DNA of 64,000 nt from Lacrimispora sphenoides (lineage in GTDB: Bacteria; Bacillota; Clostridia; Lachnospirales; Lachnospiraceae): positions 1,944,001 through 2,008,000 of the forward strand of contig NZ_FOIP01000001.1 in NCBI RefSeq assembly GCF_900105215.1, given 5' to 3'. The notes under the pieces are model-generated. The model had not been told where the DNA came from and searched no databases. It saw only the letters and a program-made list of their open reading frames with translations. Shown here piece after piece: positions 33,630 to 42,886 of the stretch (positions are counted from its first letter, which is position 1; every line of letters starts with the position of its first letter). The position numbers and the translations under genes were made by a program.

Positions 33630-33783
33630 GATGGTTCCATTACAGAGTTTAAATGAGATTGATTTATAACGCAAGGGGTTTTACAAAATGGTAAGAAAAT
33701 ATTCACAAATACTCTATGGATTGTCCATAAAATCATGATAACATGATTCTAAGATAAAAAATTACACCAGGGGGAGCCGGATC

Positions 33784-34830
33784 ATGGGAGGGAAATGCCG
33801 GAATCAGGATAGAACGCTTATTGCAGCTTCTGCGTTAATGTTTGCAGTTTCAACGCTGTTTCAGATACTGGCAAGAAAGGTTCCGGGATTTGGGGACTGG
33901 TATGCCAGGCGTGTTTACCGGTTTATGGTAGGAAGCATTGGAAGGCTGTCCGGGGTATTTCCCTTTGCCCTTGTGGAGGTTTGCACCTACCTGCTTATTT
34001 TGTACGCTGTTTTCTACGTCTTCGTCCACCGAAAGGAGAGGAAGAAGATTCTCATAAGAGCCGTGTTTCTCGTTACCGGCCTATTTTTACTGTTTACATT
34101 TAACTGTGGTATCAATTATTACCGGAAGCCGTTTTCCAGCTATTCAGGGCTGGATATGAGAAAGTCTTCCGTTGAGGAACTGGAACGTCTCTGCCGAGAG
34201 CTTACAGATGAAGTTAACCGTATGTGCGGAGATATAGCAAAAGATATAGACTTAAAAAGCCTGGAAAAGGAAAGCGTAAAAGCCATGAAAAGACTGGGAG
34301 AGGCTTATCCTGAGCTGGCAGGCTATTACCCGCCTCCCAAGCCCCTCCTATGGTCTTACTTCTTTTCCGTCCAGCAGCTTTGCGGCCAGTATTCCCCTTT
34401 TACTGTGGAGGCCACTTATAACCGGTCCATGCCGGATTACAACATTCCCCATACGGTCTGCCATGAGCTGTCCCACCTAAGAGGGTTCATGAGAGAAGAT
34501 GAGGCCAACTTCATCGGCTATCTGGCCTGCATTGGATCTGAGGTTGATGCATTCCGCTACAGTGGGTACTTAACCGGCTGGGTTTACGCTACCAATGCCC
34601 TGGCAAAAGCAGACCTGGAAGCATACGCAGAAATCTGCGGACAGCTTAGTGAAAAGGCATGGGATGATTTAAGAAACAACAATGAATTCTGGGGGAAATA
34701 CGAGGGAAAGACTGCCGAGGTTTCCAACCGGATGAATGATACTTATTTAAAGCTCAACAGCCAGACCGATGGTGTTAACAGCTATGGCAGAATGGTTGAT
34801 TTAATGCTGGCTTATGCAAGGCTCAAATAA
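33784..34830 (+). CDS. DUF3810 family membrane protein with HExxH-like zinc motif
   Basis: A 348-residue protein of the DUF3810 family. Three hydrophobic helices occupy about residues 12-32, 55-78 and 88-108. A soluble part follows, containing His-Glu-Leu-Ser-His near residue 229 and a downstream Glu-Asp-Glu-Ala-Asn-Phe, the pattern of a gluzincin-like metalloprotease. A peptidase activity is therefore likely but not shown. GGGGGAG is about eight bases upstream of the ATG. It is divergent from lepB, with glgB following 83 bases on. Confidence 0.82.
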   Translation: MGGKCRNQDRTLIAASALMFAVSTLFQILARKVPGFGDWYARRVYRFMVGSIGRLSGVFPFALVEVCTYLLILYAVFYVFVHRKERKKILIRAVFLVTGLFLLFTFNCGINYYRKPFSSYSGLDMRKSSVEELERLCRELTDEVNRMCGDIAKDIDLKSLEKESVKAMKRLGEAYPELAGYYPPPKPLLWSYFFSVQQLCGQYSPFTVEATYNRSMPDYNIPHTVCHELSHLRGFMREDEANFIGYLACIGSEVDAFRYSGYLTGWVYATNALAKADLEAYAEICGQLSEKAWDDLRNNNEFWGKYEGKTAEVSNRMNDTYLKLNSQTDGVNSYGRMVDLMLAYARLK

Positions 34831-34913
34831 GCCCCAATTCCTGGCAGACTCTTGAAAATTACAAGACCTGGTGATAAAATATTTCCATAACGAGGGACCA
34901 GGAGGAGTCATGT

Positions 34914-37226
34914 ATGGATGGTAAATTGTATGATTTGATGGATTGGGCCGGCATTGAAGAGATTGTATATTCAGAAGCAGCGAATCCCCACGAGATTCTG
35001 GGCCCGCACGTAACAGAGCAGGGGCTGCTTATCCAGGCATTTATTCCTACGGCTGAATCGGTGATCGTCCGGTTTAGGGAAAGCAGTAAGGAATACCCTA
35101 TGGAGCTAGTGGATGAAGCCGGTTTTTTTGCGGCTCTTATACCACGCAAAATCACAGAAGCTTATACCCTGTTGGTTACTTACGATAATGGGACATCAGA
35201 AGAATGTTTGGATCCCTATTCCTTTTCAGCCTTTTATAAGTCGGAAGACATCAAAAAGTTTGAATCCGGAATTCACTACAGCATCTATGAAAAAATGGGG
35301 GCGCACCCCATGTCTGCAGGCGGAGCAGAAGGGGTATACTTTTCTGTGTGGGCTCCCTGTGCCATGCGTGTCAGCGTGGTTGGAGACTTTAACCTGTGGG
35401 ATGGCAGGCGTCATCAGATGAGGAGGCTGGGTGATTCCGGCATTTTTGAATTGTTTATACCCGGCTTAAAGACAGGAGCGATATATAAGTATGAGATAAA
35501 GCATAAAAACGGGACACCCCAGCTCAAAAGCGATCCCTACGCCAATTACTGTGAGCTGCGCCCTGACAATGCTTCCGTGGTCTGGGATATTAACCAGTAT
35601 TCCTGGAGTGATCAGGAATGGATGAAAAAGCGGGCAGCGTCTGATTCCAAACAAAGTCCCATGTCCATTTATGAGGTGCACTTAGGTTCCTGGCTCCGGA
35701 AGGAAGTGGAGCTTGATGAAAGCGGAGCTGCCATTGTTGGTTCCGAATTCTATCATTATCGTGAAATAGCAGAAAAGCTGGCGGAATATGTAAAGGATAT
35801 GGGGTACACTCATGTGGAACTTCTTCCTATCATGGAACATCCCCTGGATGCCTCCTGGGGATATCAGGTGACCGGGTATTATGCGCCCACCAGCCGTTAC
35901 GGAACGCCGGATGATTTTATGTATTTCATGGATTACATGCATAAGCAGGGCATCGGTGTGATTTTAGACTGGGTTCCGGCTCATTTCCCCAGAGACAGCT
36001 TTGGGCTTGCCAGCTTTGACGGAACCTGTGTTTATGAGCATAAGGACCCAAGACAAGGGGCGCATCCCCATTGGGGAACTTTGATTTATAATTACGGCAG
36101 GCCAGGCGTCAGCAACTTTCTTATCGCCAATGCTCTTTTCTGGGCGGACAAGTACCATGCGGATGGAATCCGTATGGATGCGGTGGCTTCCATGCTGTAC
36201 TTAGATTACGGAAAAAACCCGGGGGAATGGATTCCCAATATTTACGGAGGCCATGAAAACCTGGAAGCTGTCGAGTTCCTGAAACATCTGAATTCCATAT
36301 TTAAGGGCCGGAAAGATGGGGCGGCAATGATTGCGGAGGAATCCACGGCATGGCCCCGGATCACGGCTGATGTAAAGAGCGAAGGCCTGGGCTTTGACTA
36401 TAAATGGAACATGGGCTGGATGAATGATTTCACCGGATATATGCAATATGATCCTTACTTCAGAAAACACCATTATGGAGAGATGACCTCCAGCATGCTT
36501 TATGCATACAGCGAAAATTTTATCCTTGTATTTTCCCACGATGAAGTGGTTCATGGAAAAGGTTCCATGTTGGGCAAGATGCCGGGAGAAACCCTGGAGG
36601 AAAAGGCGGCGAATTTAAAAGCTGCCTATGGTTTTATGATAGGACATCCCGGTAAAAAGCTTTTGTTCATGGGCCAGGATTTTGCACAGGTGAGTGAATG
36701 GAATGAAAATAAAAGTCTAGACTGGGAGATCCTAAAATATCCCCTTCATAAGCAGACGCAGGATTACGTAAAGGCTTTGAACCATCTTTATAAGAGCCAG
36801 CCGGCCCTGTACCAGATGGATTATGATCCGGACGGCTTTGAGTGGGTGGAATGCACGGATTCGAAAGACAGCATTGTATGCTTTTTAAGAAAGACAAAGA
36901 AAAAGGAGGAGACTCTTCTCTTCCTATGTAATTTTGATACAATGCACCACGAGAAATACCCGGTAGGGGTTCCCTTTGAGGGAATATATAAGGAAATATT
37001 AAACAGTGATGACAAGGCCTTCGGAGGACAGGGCCGGGTAAATCCAAGGGCAAAAACCTCTAAGAAAAAGGAGGCGGATGAAAGGCCGGATTCTATGGAA
37101 ATAACCGTGGCTCCCTTAAGCATCATGGTCTTTACCTGTACCCCTGAAAAAAAGAAGCCTGCTTTGGCAGGGAAGAAGACCAGGAAGCCTGCATATACTG
37201 AAAAAGCAAAGGCTAAAAGAAAATAA
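34914..37226 (+). CDS. glgB: 1,4-alpha-glucan (glycogen) branching enzyme
   Basis: Transfers alpha-1,4-glucan chains to alpha-1,6 positions during glycogen synthesis. The 770-residue enzyme has an N-terminal CBM48-like region (about 25-230, two beta-sandwich parts) and a GH13 barrel. The nucleophile Asp is in Asp-Gly-Ile-Arg-Met-Asp-Ala-Val near residue 420, the acid Glu in Ala-Glu-Glu-Ser near 475, and His-Asp in Ser-His-Asp-Glu-Val near 541. After the usual all-beta C-terminal domain there is an extra tail of about 35 residues very rich in Lys, which is not typical of GlgB. AGGAGG is about 10 bases upstream of the ATG. Other glg genes are not in the window. Confidence 0.95.
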   Translation: MDGKLYDLMDWAGIEEIVYSEAANPHEILGPHVTEQGLLIQAFIPTAESVIVRFRESSKEYPMELVDEAGFFAALIPRKITEAYTLLVTYDNGTSEECLDPYSFSAFYKSEDIKKFESGIHYSIYEKMGAHPMSAGGAEGVYFSVWAPCAMRVSVVGDFNLWDGRRHQMRRLGDSGIFELFIPGLKTGAIYKYEIKHKNGTPQLKSDPYANYCELRPDNASVVWDINQYSWSDQEWMKKRAASDSKQSPMSIYEVHLGSWLRKEVELDESGAAIVGSEFYHYREIAEKLAEYVKDMGYTHVELLPIMEHPLDASWGYQVTGYYAPTSRYGTPDDFMYFMDYMHKQGIGVILDWVPAHFPRDSFGLASFDGTCVYEHKDPRQGAHPHWGTLIYNYGRPGVSNFLIANALFWADKYHADGIRMDAVASMLYLDYGKNPGEWIPNIYGGHENLEAVEFLKHLNSIFKGRKDGAAMIAEESTAWPRITADVKSEGLGFDYKWNMGWMNDFTGYMQYDPYFRKHHYGEMTSSMLYAYSENFILVFSHDEVVHGKGSMLGKMPGETLEEKAANLKAAYGFMIGHPGKKLLFMGQDFAQVSEWNENKSLDWEILKYPLHKQTQDYVKALNHLYKSQPALYQMDYDPDGFEWVECTDSKDSIVCFLRKTKKKEETLLFLCNFDTMHHEKYPVGVPFEGIYKEILNSDDKAFGGQGRVNPRAKTSKKKEADERPDSMEITVAPLSIMVFTCTPEKKKPALAGKKTRKPAYTEKAKAKRK

Positions 37227-37268
37227 CTTAATTTATTCGTACATAATAAAGGATCAGGAGGTTATGAA

Positions 37269-38180
37269 ATGATATTCTATATGGTTTCCAGTGTACTTCC
37301 GGGAGAGTCCCTGGCGGATTTACAGCAGGAGGTACAGGAAAACTTAAACCAGTTAAGGCCCAATGTCGTACTGGAAACCTTAAAGAGCTGGGCTCCGGGG
37401 CTGATTGCATTCGGGATAAAGCTTCTCATTGCTCTGTTGATTTTTTTCGTTGGCTCCAGGATCATTAAGTTCCTCAATCATATGCTGAACCGCTCTTTTA
37501 AGAGAGTGGATATGGAGGTAAGCTTAAGAAAGTTCCTGCTGTCCGTTTTAAACGCCACCATGTACTGTCTGCTTGCTTTTATCGTAGCAGGGCAGATAGG
37601 AGTGAATTCGGCTTCTATCGTGGCTTTGCTGGGGTCTGCAAGTATTGCTGTAGGTCTGGCAGTCCAGGGAAGCCTGGCTAATTTTGCAGGCGGTGTGCTG
37701 ATCCTTCTTATGAAGCCGTTCCGTGTAGGGGATTATATCGTATCCAGGGATGGGGAAGGCACAGTCCATACCATTGGACTTGTGTACACGGTTTTAAACA
37801 CAGGAGATAATAAGCAGGTGGTTATTCCCAACGGGACCCTGTCTAATTCTCCCCTTACCAATGTGACTGCCATGGATAAGAGGCGGCTGGATGTCCTGGT
37901 GGGGATCGGATATCATTCGGATTTAAAGAAAGCCAAGGAAGTTTTGGATAGAATTTTTCGTAATCAGAAGGGGATCTTAAAAGAGGAACCCATAGATATT
38001 TTCGTCAGCGATTTAACAGAAAATGCCGTTACCATCGGAGGGCGGGGCTGGACCTCCTTAGATGATTACTGGCCGGCCAGATGGGAAATCCTTGAAAAGG
38101 TAAAGCTTGAATTTGAAGCGGCAGGGATTGAGATTCCCTATAGCCGGATGGAAGTGCAGGTAGAAAACCGCCATTCCTGA
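37269..38180 (+). CDS. Small-conductance mechanosensitive channel (MscS family)
   Basis: A 303-residue membrane channel that opens under membrane tension to release solutes. Three helices lie at about 35-55, 85-105 and 115-140. The third is the pore helix with the Gly/Ala packing pattern Gly-Leu-Ala-Val-Gln-Gly-Ser-Leu-Ala-Asn-Phe-Ala-Gly-Gly. It is followed by the beta domain signature Pro-Phe-Arg-Val-Gly-Asp and an alpha/beta C-terminus. Length matches the short E. coli MscS type. AGGAGG is seven bases upstream; it lies 42 bases after glgB and is probably cotranscribed. Confidence 0.92.
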   Translation: MIFYMVSSVLPGESLADLQQEVQENLNQLRPNVVLETLKSWAPGLIAFGIKLLIALLIFFVGSRIIKFLNHMLNRSFKRVDMEVSLRKFLLSVLNATMYCLLAFIVAGQIGVNSASIVALLGSASIAVGLAVQGSLANFAGGVLILLMKPFRVGDYIVSRDGEGTVHTIGLVYTVLNTGDNKQVVIPNGTLSNSPLTNVTAMDKRRLDVLVGIGYHSDLKKAKEVLDRIFRNQKGILKEEPIDIFVSDLTENAVTIGGRGWTSLDDYWPARWEILEKVKLEFEAAGIEIPYSRMEVQVENRHS

Positions 38181-38220
38181 TAAAAAGGATAACCTCAAAA
38201 TAATCCTTGAAAAACGTGAG

Positions 38221-38271
38221 GTGCACCGTATGCCAGATATTATTTTATCTGACATACGGTGCACTTTTTTT
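38221..38271. terminator. Strong bidirectional terminator after mscS-like gene
   Basis: A twelve-base-pair perfect stem (38221-38232 with 38253-38264), extended by partial pairing of the inner bases, with seven T's. Lies between convergent genes. Confidence 0.9.
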
Positions 38272-38307
38272 AGACTGTTCCGAAAGATTGGGACGCCTCT
38301 ACTTTTT

Positions 38308-39060
38308 TTATTTTACCCGGTAGGTCACGGTTACCTGGGCTTCCACTCCGATCTGTCCTGGTTCCACAACCACGGATTTGGCTCCGGCTGCGGCATCTTC
38401 TTTTGCCGCAGATGTGGAGTAGCGGATATTCGGGTAGGTATTCATCTCTTCGATGTGAGCGATTCCATCCAGGGTGACTCCGCTGGCGGCAGCAATTGCC
38501 TCTGCTTTGACTTTAGCGGCTTCAACAGCCTTTTTAAGGGCATCCCTGTAGTTTTCATCGTATTTACTGGAAAGATAGTTTACGCTGTCAATGCAGTTAA
38601 TGCCTGCTTCTACGCTGGAAGAAAGCATGGTACCCACCTGGTCAATGGGAAGGTCAGAAACGGTAATGCTTGTGCGCATCTGATATCCGGTGATCTGCTG
38701 GCCGGAATTATTCCAGTCATACATCGGCTCAAGGCCGTAGCTGGAGGTCTGAATGGATTTTTCATCAATTCCGGATTTCTTTAAAAATTCAATGACATTG
38801 CTTGTATCCCCGCTGTTTTTCTCCTGGCAGGCCTTGGGATCCGCGGCCTGAGAGAGCACTGCAAAATTGACCTGTGCCATATCGGGAACTACTTTTACTC
38901 CCTCTGTGCTACTTACCTGTATGGTATTGGTATCCTTATTGCTAATGGTAGTTACATTGGCTCCCGGTACGGAAGCGGTCCCTGTCTGGGCACATGCAGT
39001 CATGCTCAGCACGGCTGCGGCAATAAGAGCGGCAGCCAGCGGCTTATTCATTTTTCTCAT
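38308..39060 (-). CDS. SIMPL-domain (DUF541) lipoprotein
   Basis: A 250-residue exported lipoprotein. The signal peptide ends Ser-Met-Thr-Ala-Cys (Cys23). The rest is one SIMPL/DUF541 domain with Thr-Gly-Tyr-Gln-Met-Arg-Thr-Ser-Ile-Thr-Val and a helix rich in Ala-Lys (about residues 160-185), ending in a Val-Thr-Val-Thr-Tyr strand. Family members are periplasmic or surface proteins (for example YggE, BP26) linked to oxidative stress, but the biochemical role is unknown. AAAGGAGG precedes the ATG. Single gene. Confidence 0.85.
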   Translation of the reverse strand: MRKMNKPLAAALIAAAVLSMTACAQTGTASVPGANVTTISNKDTNTIQVSSTEGVKVVPDMAQVNFAVLSQAADPKACQEKNSGDTSNVIEFLKKSGIDEKSIQTSSYGLEPMYDWNNSGQQITGYQMRTSITVSDLPIDQVGTMLSSSVEAGINCIDSVNYLSSKYDENYRDALKKAVEAAKVKAEAIAAASGVTLDGIAHIEEMNTYPNIRYSTSAAKEDAAAGAKSVVVEPGQIGVEAQVTVTYRVK

Positions 39061-39309
39061 AATTATTTCCTCCTTTTCATATTTTATATTCTACAGGAAA
39101 AATTTAGGAATTAGTATTTCTTTTCCCTTAACATTTAAGTCAAATTTCATAGGTTTTATTTACGAAAATCTGACTATGGAAAAAAGTGGGCATAAGGGAT
39201 AAAAAACGATGGAAGAAAGCAAATTGTGTAGAGTAAATTGTGGAAATTGCCTAACAAAATAAATGAAAATGCAATGGTTTGACGAAAAAAGAAATTTTGG
39301 CTAAATCTA

Positions 39310-39338
39310 TTGCATTTTTTTGTGCAATGTGTTATCTT
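39310..39338 (+). promoter_or_regulatory. Promoter of the maltodextrin-type operon
   Basis: TTGCAT (39310-39315), 17-base spacer, TATCTT (39333-39338). The RNA start would be near 39345, just before the operator-like repeats, leaving a ~185-base leader. Confidence 0.5.
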
Positions 39339-39353
39339 ATAGCCATAAGGTTA

Positions 39354-39380
39354 TTGGAAACGTTACCGATATCGTTACCA
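39354..39380 (+). promoter_or_regulatory. Tandem LacI-type/cre-like operator
   Basis: TTGGAAACGTTACCG (39354-39368) fits the LacI/CcpA operator consensus at all but the last base. A second half-site CGTTACC recurs exactly 12 bases downstream (39373-39379). Position just after the promoter suits repression by the LacI-family protein at 44388 or catabolite control. Confidence 0.6.
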
Positions 39381-39529
39381 AAAAGTTGGTATCCAATGAT
39401 CAGGAAAGATAAAGCCTGGGAACAAGCAGGTGAAACAAGTTTCTGTATGGAAGGTATGCAGGAAAATATTGGGGGTTGAGTGGACGGATCCATCAACCGG
39501 AAGGTGCAAATGCACGGAAGGAGGATATT

Positions 39530-40927
39530 ATGAAACTAAAAAAACTGGCAGTACTTACTCTGGCTGCGGCAATGGCAGCGGGAACACTGGTAGGCTGTGC
39601 TTCCAACAAGAAAACGGAGACATCAGGGGCAGAGCAGAACACTCAGGCAGCGGAAACCACTGCAGCAAAGGGTGATAATACGGCAGAGGCCAAAGGACAG
39701 ATCTATTATCTGAATTTTAAGCCAGAAGTTGCAGACACATGGGTGGAGCTTGCCGGCAAGTATACAGAGGAAACCGGTATGCCTATGAAGGTGCAGACCG
39801 CGGCAGCAGGTACCTATGAGCAGACCTTAAAATCTGAGGTGGCTAAGAAGGAACCGCCTACACTGTTTCAGATCAACGGTCCTATTGGGTATAAGTCCTG
39901 GGCAAAATATTGCAGGGATTTAAAGGATTCCACAATCTACGGACATCTGGTTGATAAGGATATGGCTGTAAAGGACGGAGATGGAGTTTACGGCATTCCT
40001 TACGTAGTGGAAGGCTATGGAATTATTTATAATGATGCCATCATGAAGAAGTATTTTGCTCTTGACGGCGCAAAAGCAAAATCCATGGAAGAGATCAATA
40101 CCTTTGATTCTCTCAAAGCAGTTGTAGAAGATATGCAGGCAAGAAAGGCAGACCTTGGAATCGAAGGCGTGTTTGCTTCCACTTCCTTTGCTCCTGGCGA
40201 AGACTGGAGATGGCAGACCCATCTGGCAAACCTTCCGGTTTATTATGAATATAAGGATGACAGCGTATCCGATAAAGATGCCCTTGACTTTAAGTATGCA
40301 GACAACTACAAAAACATTTTTGACTTATATATTCACAACTCCTGTACGGATCCCAAGATGGTAGGCGCAAAGACTGTTGAGGATTCCATGGCAGAATTTG
40401 CTCTTGGCAAGGTTGCCATGGTCCAGAACGGAAACTGGGGCTGGGGACAGGTGTCCGGCGTTGACGGAAACACAGTTAAGGAAGAAGATGTGAAATTCCT
40501 TCCTATCTACACCGGAGTAAACGGTGAGGAAAAGCAGGGACTTTGCATTGGAACAGAAAACTTCTTCTCCATTAACAGCCAGGCAAAAGAAGAGGATCAG
40601 CAGGCATCTCTTGACTTCCTGGAGTGGCTCTTCACTTCTGATACAGGTAAAGATTATGTAACCAACAAGCTGGGCTTTATCGCTCCTTTTGATACCTTTG
40701 CAGCAGATGAAAAACCAACCGATCCTCTGGCAAAAGAGATCGACCGCTATATGAACAACAAGGACTTATATTCTGTGTCCTGGAACTTTACCTCCTTCCC
40801 AAGCCAGACCTTTAAGGATAACTTCGGAGCATCCCTTCTTGAGTACGCTCAGGGCGGCAAAGACTGGAAAGCAGTAGTCGATGACATGAAGGCCGATTGG
40901 GCAAATGAAAAAGCTATGACAAAATAA
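39530..40927 (+). CDS. Sugar ABC transporter substrate-binding lipoprotein (maltodextrin-type)
   Basis: A 465-residue extracellular binding protein. The lipobox Leu-Val-Gly-Cys places the lipid on Cys23, followed by a low-complexity Thr/Glu/Ala linker and a two-lobe sugar-binding fold. It heads an operon with two permeases, malQ and a LacI regulator, so maltose or maltodextrin is the likely ligand; the sequence itself only shows family 1 carbohydrate binding. I chose the ATG at 39530 because GGAGGAT is six bases upstream; a longer frame from 39476 lacks a signal peptide at its start. It is followed by a hairpin that probably lowers downstream expression. Confidence 0.88.
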   Translation: MKLKKLAVLTLAAAMAAGTLVGCASNKKTETSGAEQNTQAAETTAAKGDNTAEAKGQIYYLNFKPEVADTWVELAGKYTEETGMPMKVQTAAAGTYEQTLKSEVAKKEPPTLFQINGPIGYKSWAKYCRDLKDSTIYGHLVDKDMAVKDGDGVYGIPYVVEGYGIIYNDAIMKKYFALDGAKAKSMEEINTFDSLKAVVEDMQARKADLGIEGVFASTSFAPGEDWRWQTHLANLPVYYEYKDDSVSDKDALDFKYADNYKNIFDLYIHNSCTDPKMVGAKTVEDSMAEFALGKVAMVQNGNWGWGQVSGVDGNTVKEEDVKFLPIYTGVNGEEKQGLCIGTENFFSINSQAKEEDQQASLDFLEWLFTSDTGKDYVTNKLGFIAPFDTFAADEKPTDPLAKEIDRYMNNKDLYSVSWNFTSFPSQTFKDNFGASLLEYAQGGKDWKAVVDDMKADWANEKAMTK

Positions 40928-40951
40928 GAATATAAAGTAGTTTTAAGGGAA

Positions 40952-40986
40952 ATGGGTGAGCGCGGGGGAGATGCCTCACCCATTTT
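40952..40986 (+). terminator. Intra-operon hairpin after the binding-protein gene
   Basis: A nine-base-pair stem (40952-40960 with 40975-40983), 14-base loop and four T's. A partial terminator here would give more binding protein than permease, a usual arrangement. The 135 bases after it up to the permease gene show nothing else. Confidence 0.6.
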
Positions 40987-41120
40987 CATACAAGAAATCG
41001 ATCAGCCTCAGCTCATCGAGGAGTTTTATAGAATACCCTACGGGTATACCTATGAGCCCGATAAAGAGTGGCGGGCCCTGTCCCAAAAGCATGGACAGTA
41101 AAAAAGAAAGGAGAACTGCT

Positions 41121-41963
41121 ATGCAAAAGTCAATGAAACGGTACTTTCCAATATTTGTTCTGCCAACACTGGCTGCATTTACCGTTGCATTCCTGTACCC
41201 GTTTATCATAGGTATTTATTTATCCTTTACGGAATTCACCACAGTAAAGGATGCCTCATGGGTAGGGATTTCAAATTATAAAAAGATATTTATGGACCGG
41301 AATTTTATCAATGCACTGATATTTACCGTGAAGTTTACCATTGTGTCGGTAGTGAGCATCAATACCCTGGGGTTTTTACTGGCCTATGTCCTCACAAGAG
41401 GAATTAAAGGGACCAACCTGTTCCGGACCGTATTTTTCATGCCAAACTTAATCGGCGGCATTGTGTTAGGTTATGTCTGGCAGCTTCTGTTAAACGGTAT
41501 TCTTGCAAGATTTGGGGTTACCCTCTCTTTTAACGCCAAGTACGGCTTTTGGGGTCTGGTGATCCTGATGAACTGGCAGTTGATCGGATATATGATGATT
41601 ATCTACATTGCCGGGCTTCAAAATGTTCCAGGAGAACTGATTGAGGCGGCAAGGATCGACGGAGCGACCGGATTCCAGATCTTAAAGCGCATCATGATCC
41701 CTATGGTTATGCCATCCTTTACCATCTGTTTGTTTCTGACCCTGACAAATTCCTTTAAGCTGTTTGACCAGAACCTTGCACTGACCGCAGGCGGACCGGG
41801 AAGGCAGACCAGCATGCTGGCCCTTGATATTTACAATACCTTTTACGGCAGAGTGGGCTGGGAAGGGGTGGGCCAGGCAAAGGCTACGGTGTTCTTTCTT
41901 ATGGTTGCGGTCATATCCCTGACCCAGCTTACATTAACGCGTCGTAAGGAGGTGGAGAGCTGA
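41121..41963 (+). CDS. Sugar ABC transporter permease (MalF/UgpA type)
   Basis: A 280-residue membrane protein with six predicted helices and the EAA loop Glu-Ala-Ala-Arg-Ile-Asp-Gly-Ala near residue 175, which docks to the ATPase. The true start is the ATG at 41121, with AAAGGAG seven bases upstream; the upstream in-frame extension is not conserved-looking. Its stop overlaps the next gene's start. No ATPase gene is in the operon, so it must share one encoded elsewhere (MsiK/MalK-type). Confidence 0.9.
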   Translation: MQKSMKRYFPIFVLPTLAAFTVAFLYPFIIGIYLSFTEFTTVKDASWVGISNYKKIFMDRNFINALIFTVKFTIVSVVSINTLGFLLAYVLTRGIKGTNLFRTVFFMPNLIGGIVLGYVWQLLLNGILARFGVTLSFNAKYGFWGLVILMNWQLIGYMMIIYIAGLQNVPGELIEAARIDGATGFQILKRIMIPMVMPSFTICLFLTLTNSFKLFDQNLALTAGGPGRQTSMLALDIYNTFYGRVGWEGVGQAKATVFFLMVAVISLTQLTLTRRKEVES

Positions 41964-42832
41964 TGAGCAGAAAGAGAAGAAATATAGAAGCTCAGCAAAT
42001 GGAAGTGGGAAAAACCACGGGAGCGTTTTTAACGGCTGTATTATCAGTCCTTTCCCTGACATTTTTATTTCCGATTGTCCTGGTTTTCATGAACTCCTTT
42101 AAGAGCAAGCTGTTTATCAGCGATGCGCCGTTTCAGCTTCCTAAGGCGGGAACCTATGTAGGGTTTACCAATTATGTGGAAGGCATACGGAAAACAGGGC
42201 TGTTCCCGGCTTTTGGCAGATCCTTGTTTATTACGGTAGCTTCTGTGGCAGCGATTATCCTGTTCACTTCCATGACAGCCTGGTTTTTAACCAGAGTGAA
42301 ATCCGTATTTACGAACGTCTTATATTACGTTTTTGTATTTGCCATGATCGTACCGTTCCAGATGGTCATGTTCACCATGTCAAAGACAGCAAATGACTTG
42401 TATTTAAACTCCATGTACGGCCTTGTGCTTCTTTACCTGGGCTTTGGTGCCGGGCAGGCGGTATTTTTATTCTGCGGTTTTGTTAAGGCTATTCCCCTTG
42501 AAATCGAAGAAGCGGCTATGATCGACGGCTGTTCCCCCATTCAGACTTATTTTCATGTGGTATTCCCCATGTTAAGGCCTACGGCAGTGACCGTCGCCAT
42601 CTTAAATGCCATGTGGATTTGGAACGATTATTTGCTTCCAAGCTTGATTCTTCCCCAGGAAAAAGGTACAATACCAATGGTTATTCAGAACTTAAAAGGC
42701 GGATATGGTTCCATTGATATGGGAGCCATGATGGCAATGCTGGTTCTGGCGATTTTACCTATCATTGTATTTTATTTAAGTTGTCAGAAATATATCATAA
42801 AGGGCGTAGCTGCAGGTGCGGTAAAAGGCTAG
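41963..42832 (+). CDS. Sugar ABC transporter permease (MalG/UgpE type)
   Basis: A 289-residue membrane protein with six predicted helices and an EAA loop Glu-Glu-Ala-Ala-Met-Ile-Asp-Gly-Cys near residue 180. The ATG begins on the last base of the previous stop codon, so translation is coupled. It partners with the preceding permease. The N-terminal cytoplasmic tail is Arg/Lys-rich, as usual for positive-inside topology. Confidence 0.9.
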   Translation: MSRKRRNIEAQQMEVGKTTGAFLTAVLSVLSLTFLFPIVLVFMNSFKSKLFISDAPFQLPKAGTYVGFTNYVEGIRKTGLFPAFGRSLFITVASVAAIILFTSMTAWFLTRVKSVFTNVLYYVFVFAMIVPFQMVMFTMSKTANDLYLNSMYGLVLLYLGFGAGQAVFLFCGFVKAIPLEIEEAAMIDGCSPIQTYFHVVFPMLRPTAVTVAILNAMWIWNDYLLPSLILPQEKGTIPMVIQNLKGGYGSIDMGAMMAMLVLAILPIIVFYLSCQKYIIKGVAAGAVKG

Positions 42833-42886
42833 AAAGTCTGCGATTGGCTCATTGTTTGCAGTATTAACAGAAAAAGGAGACTGATT

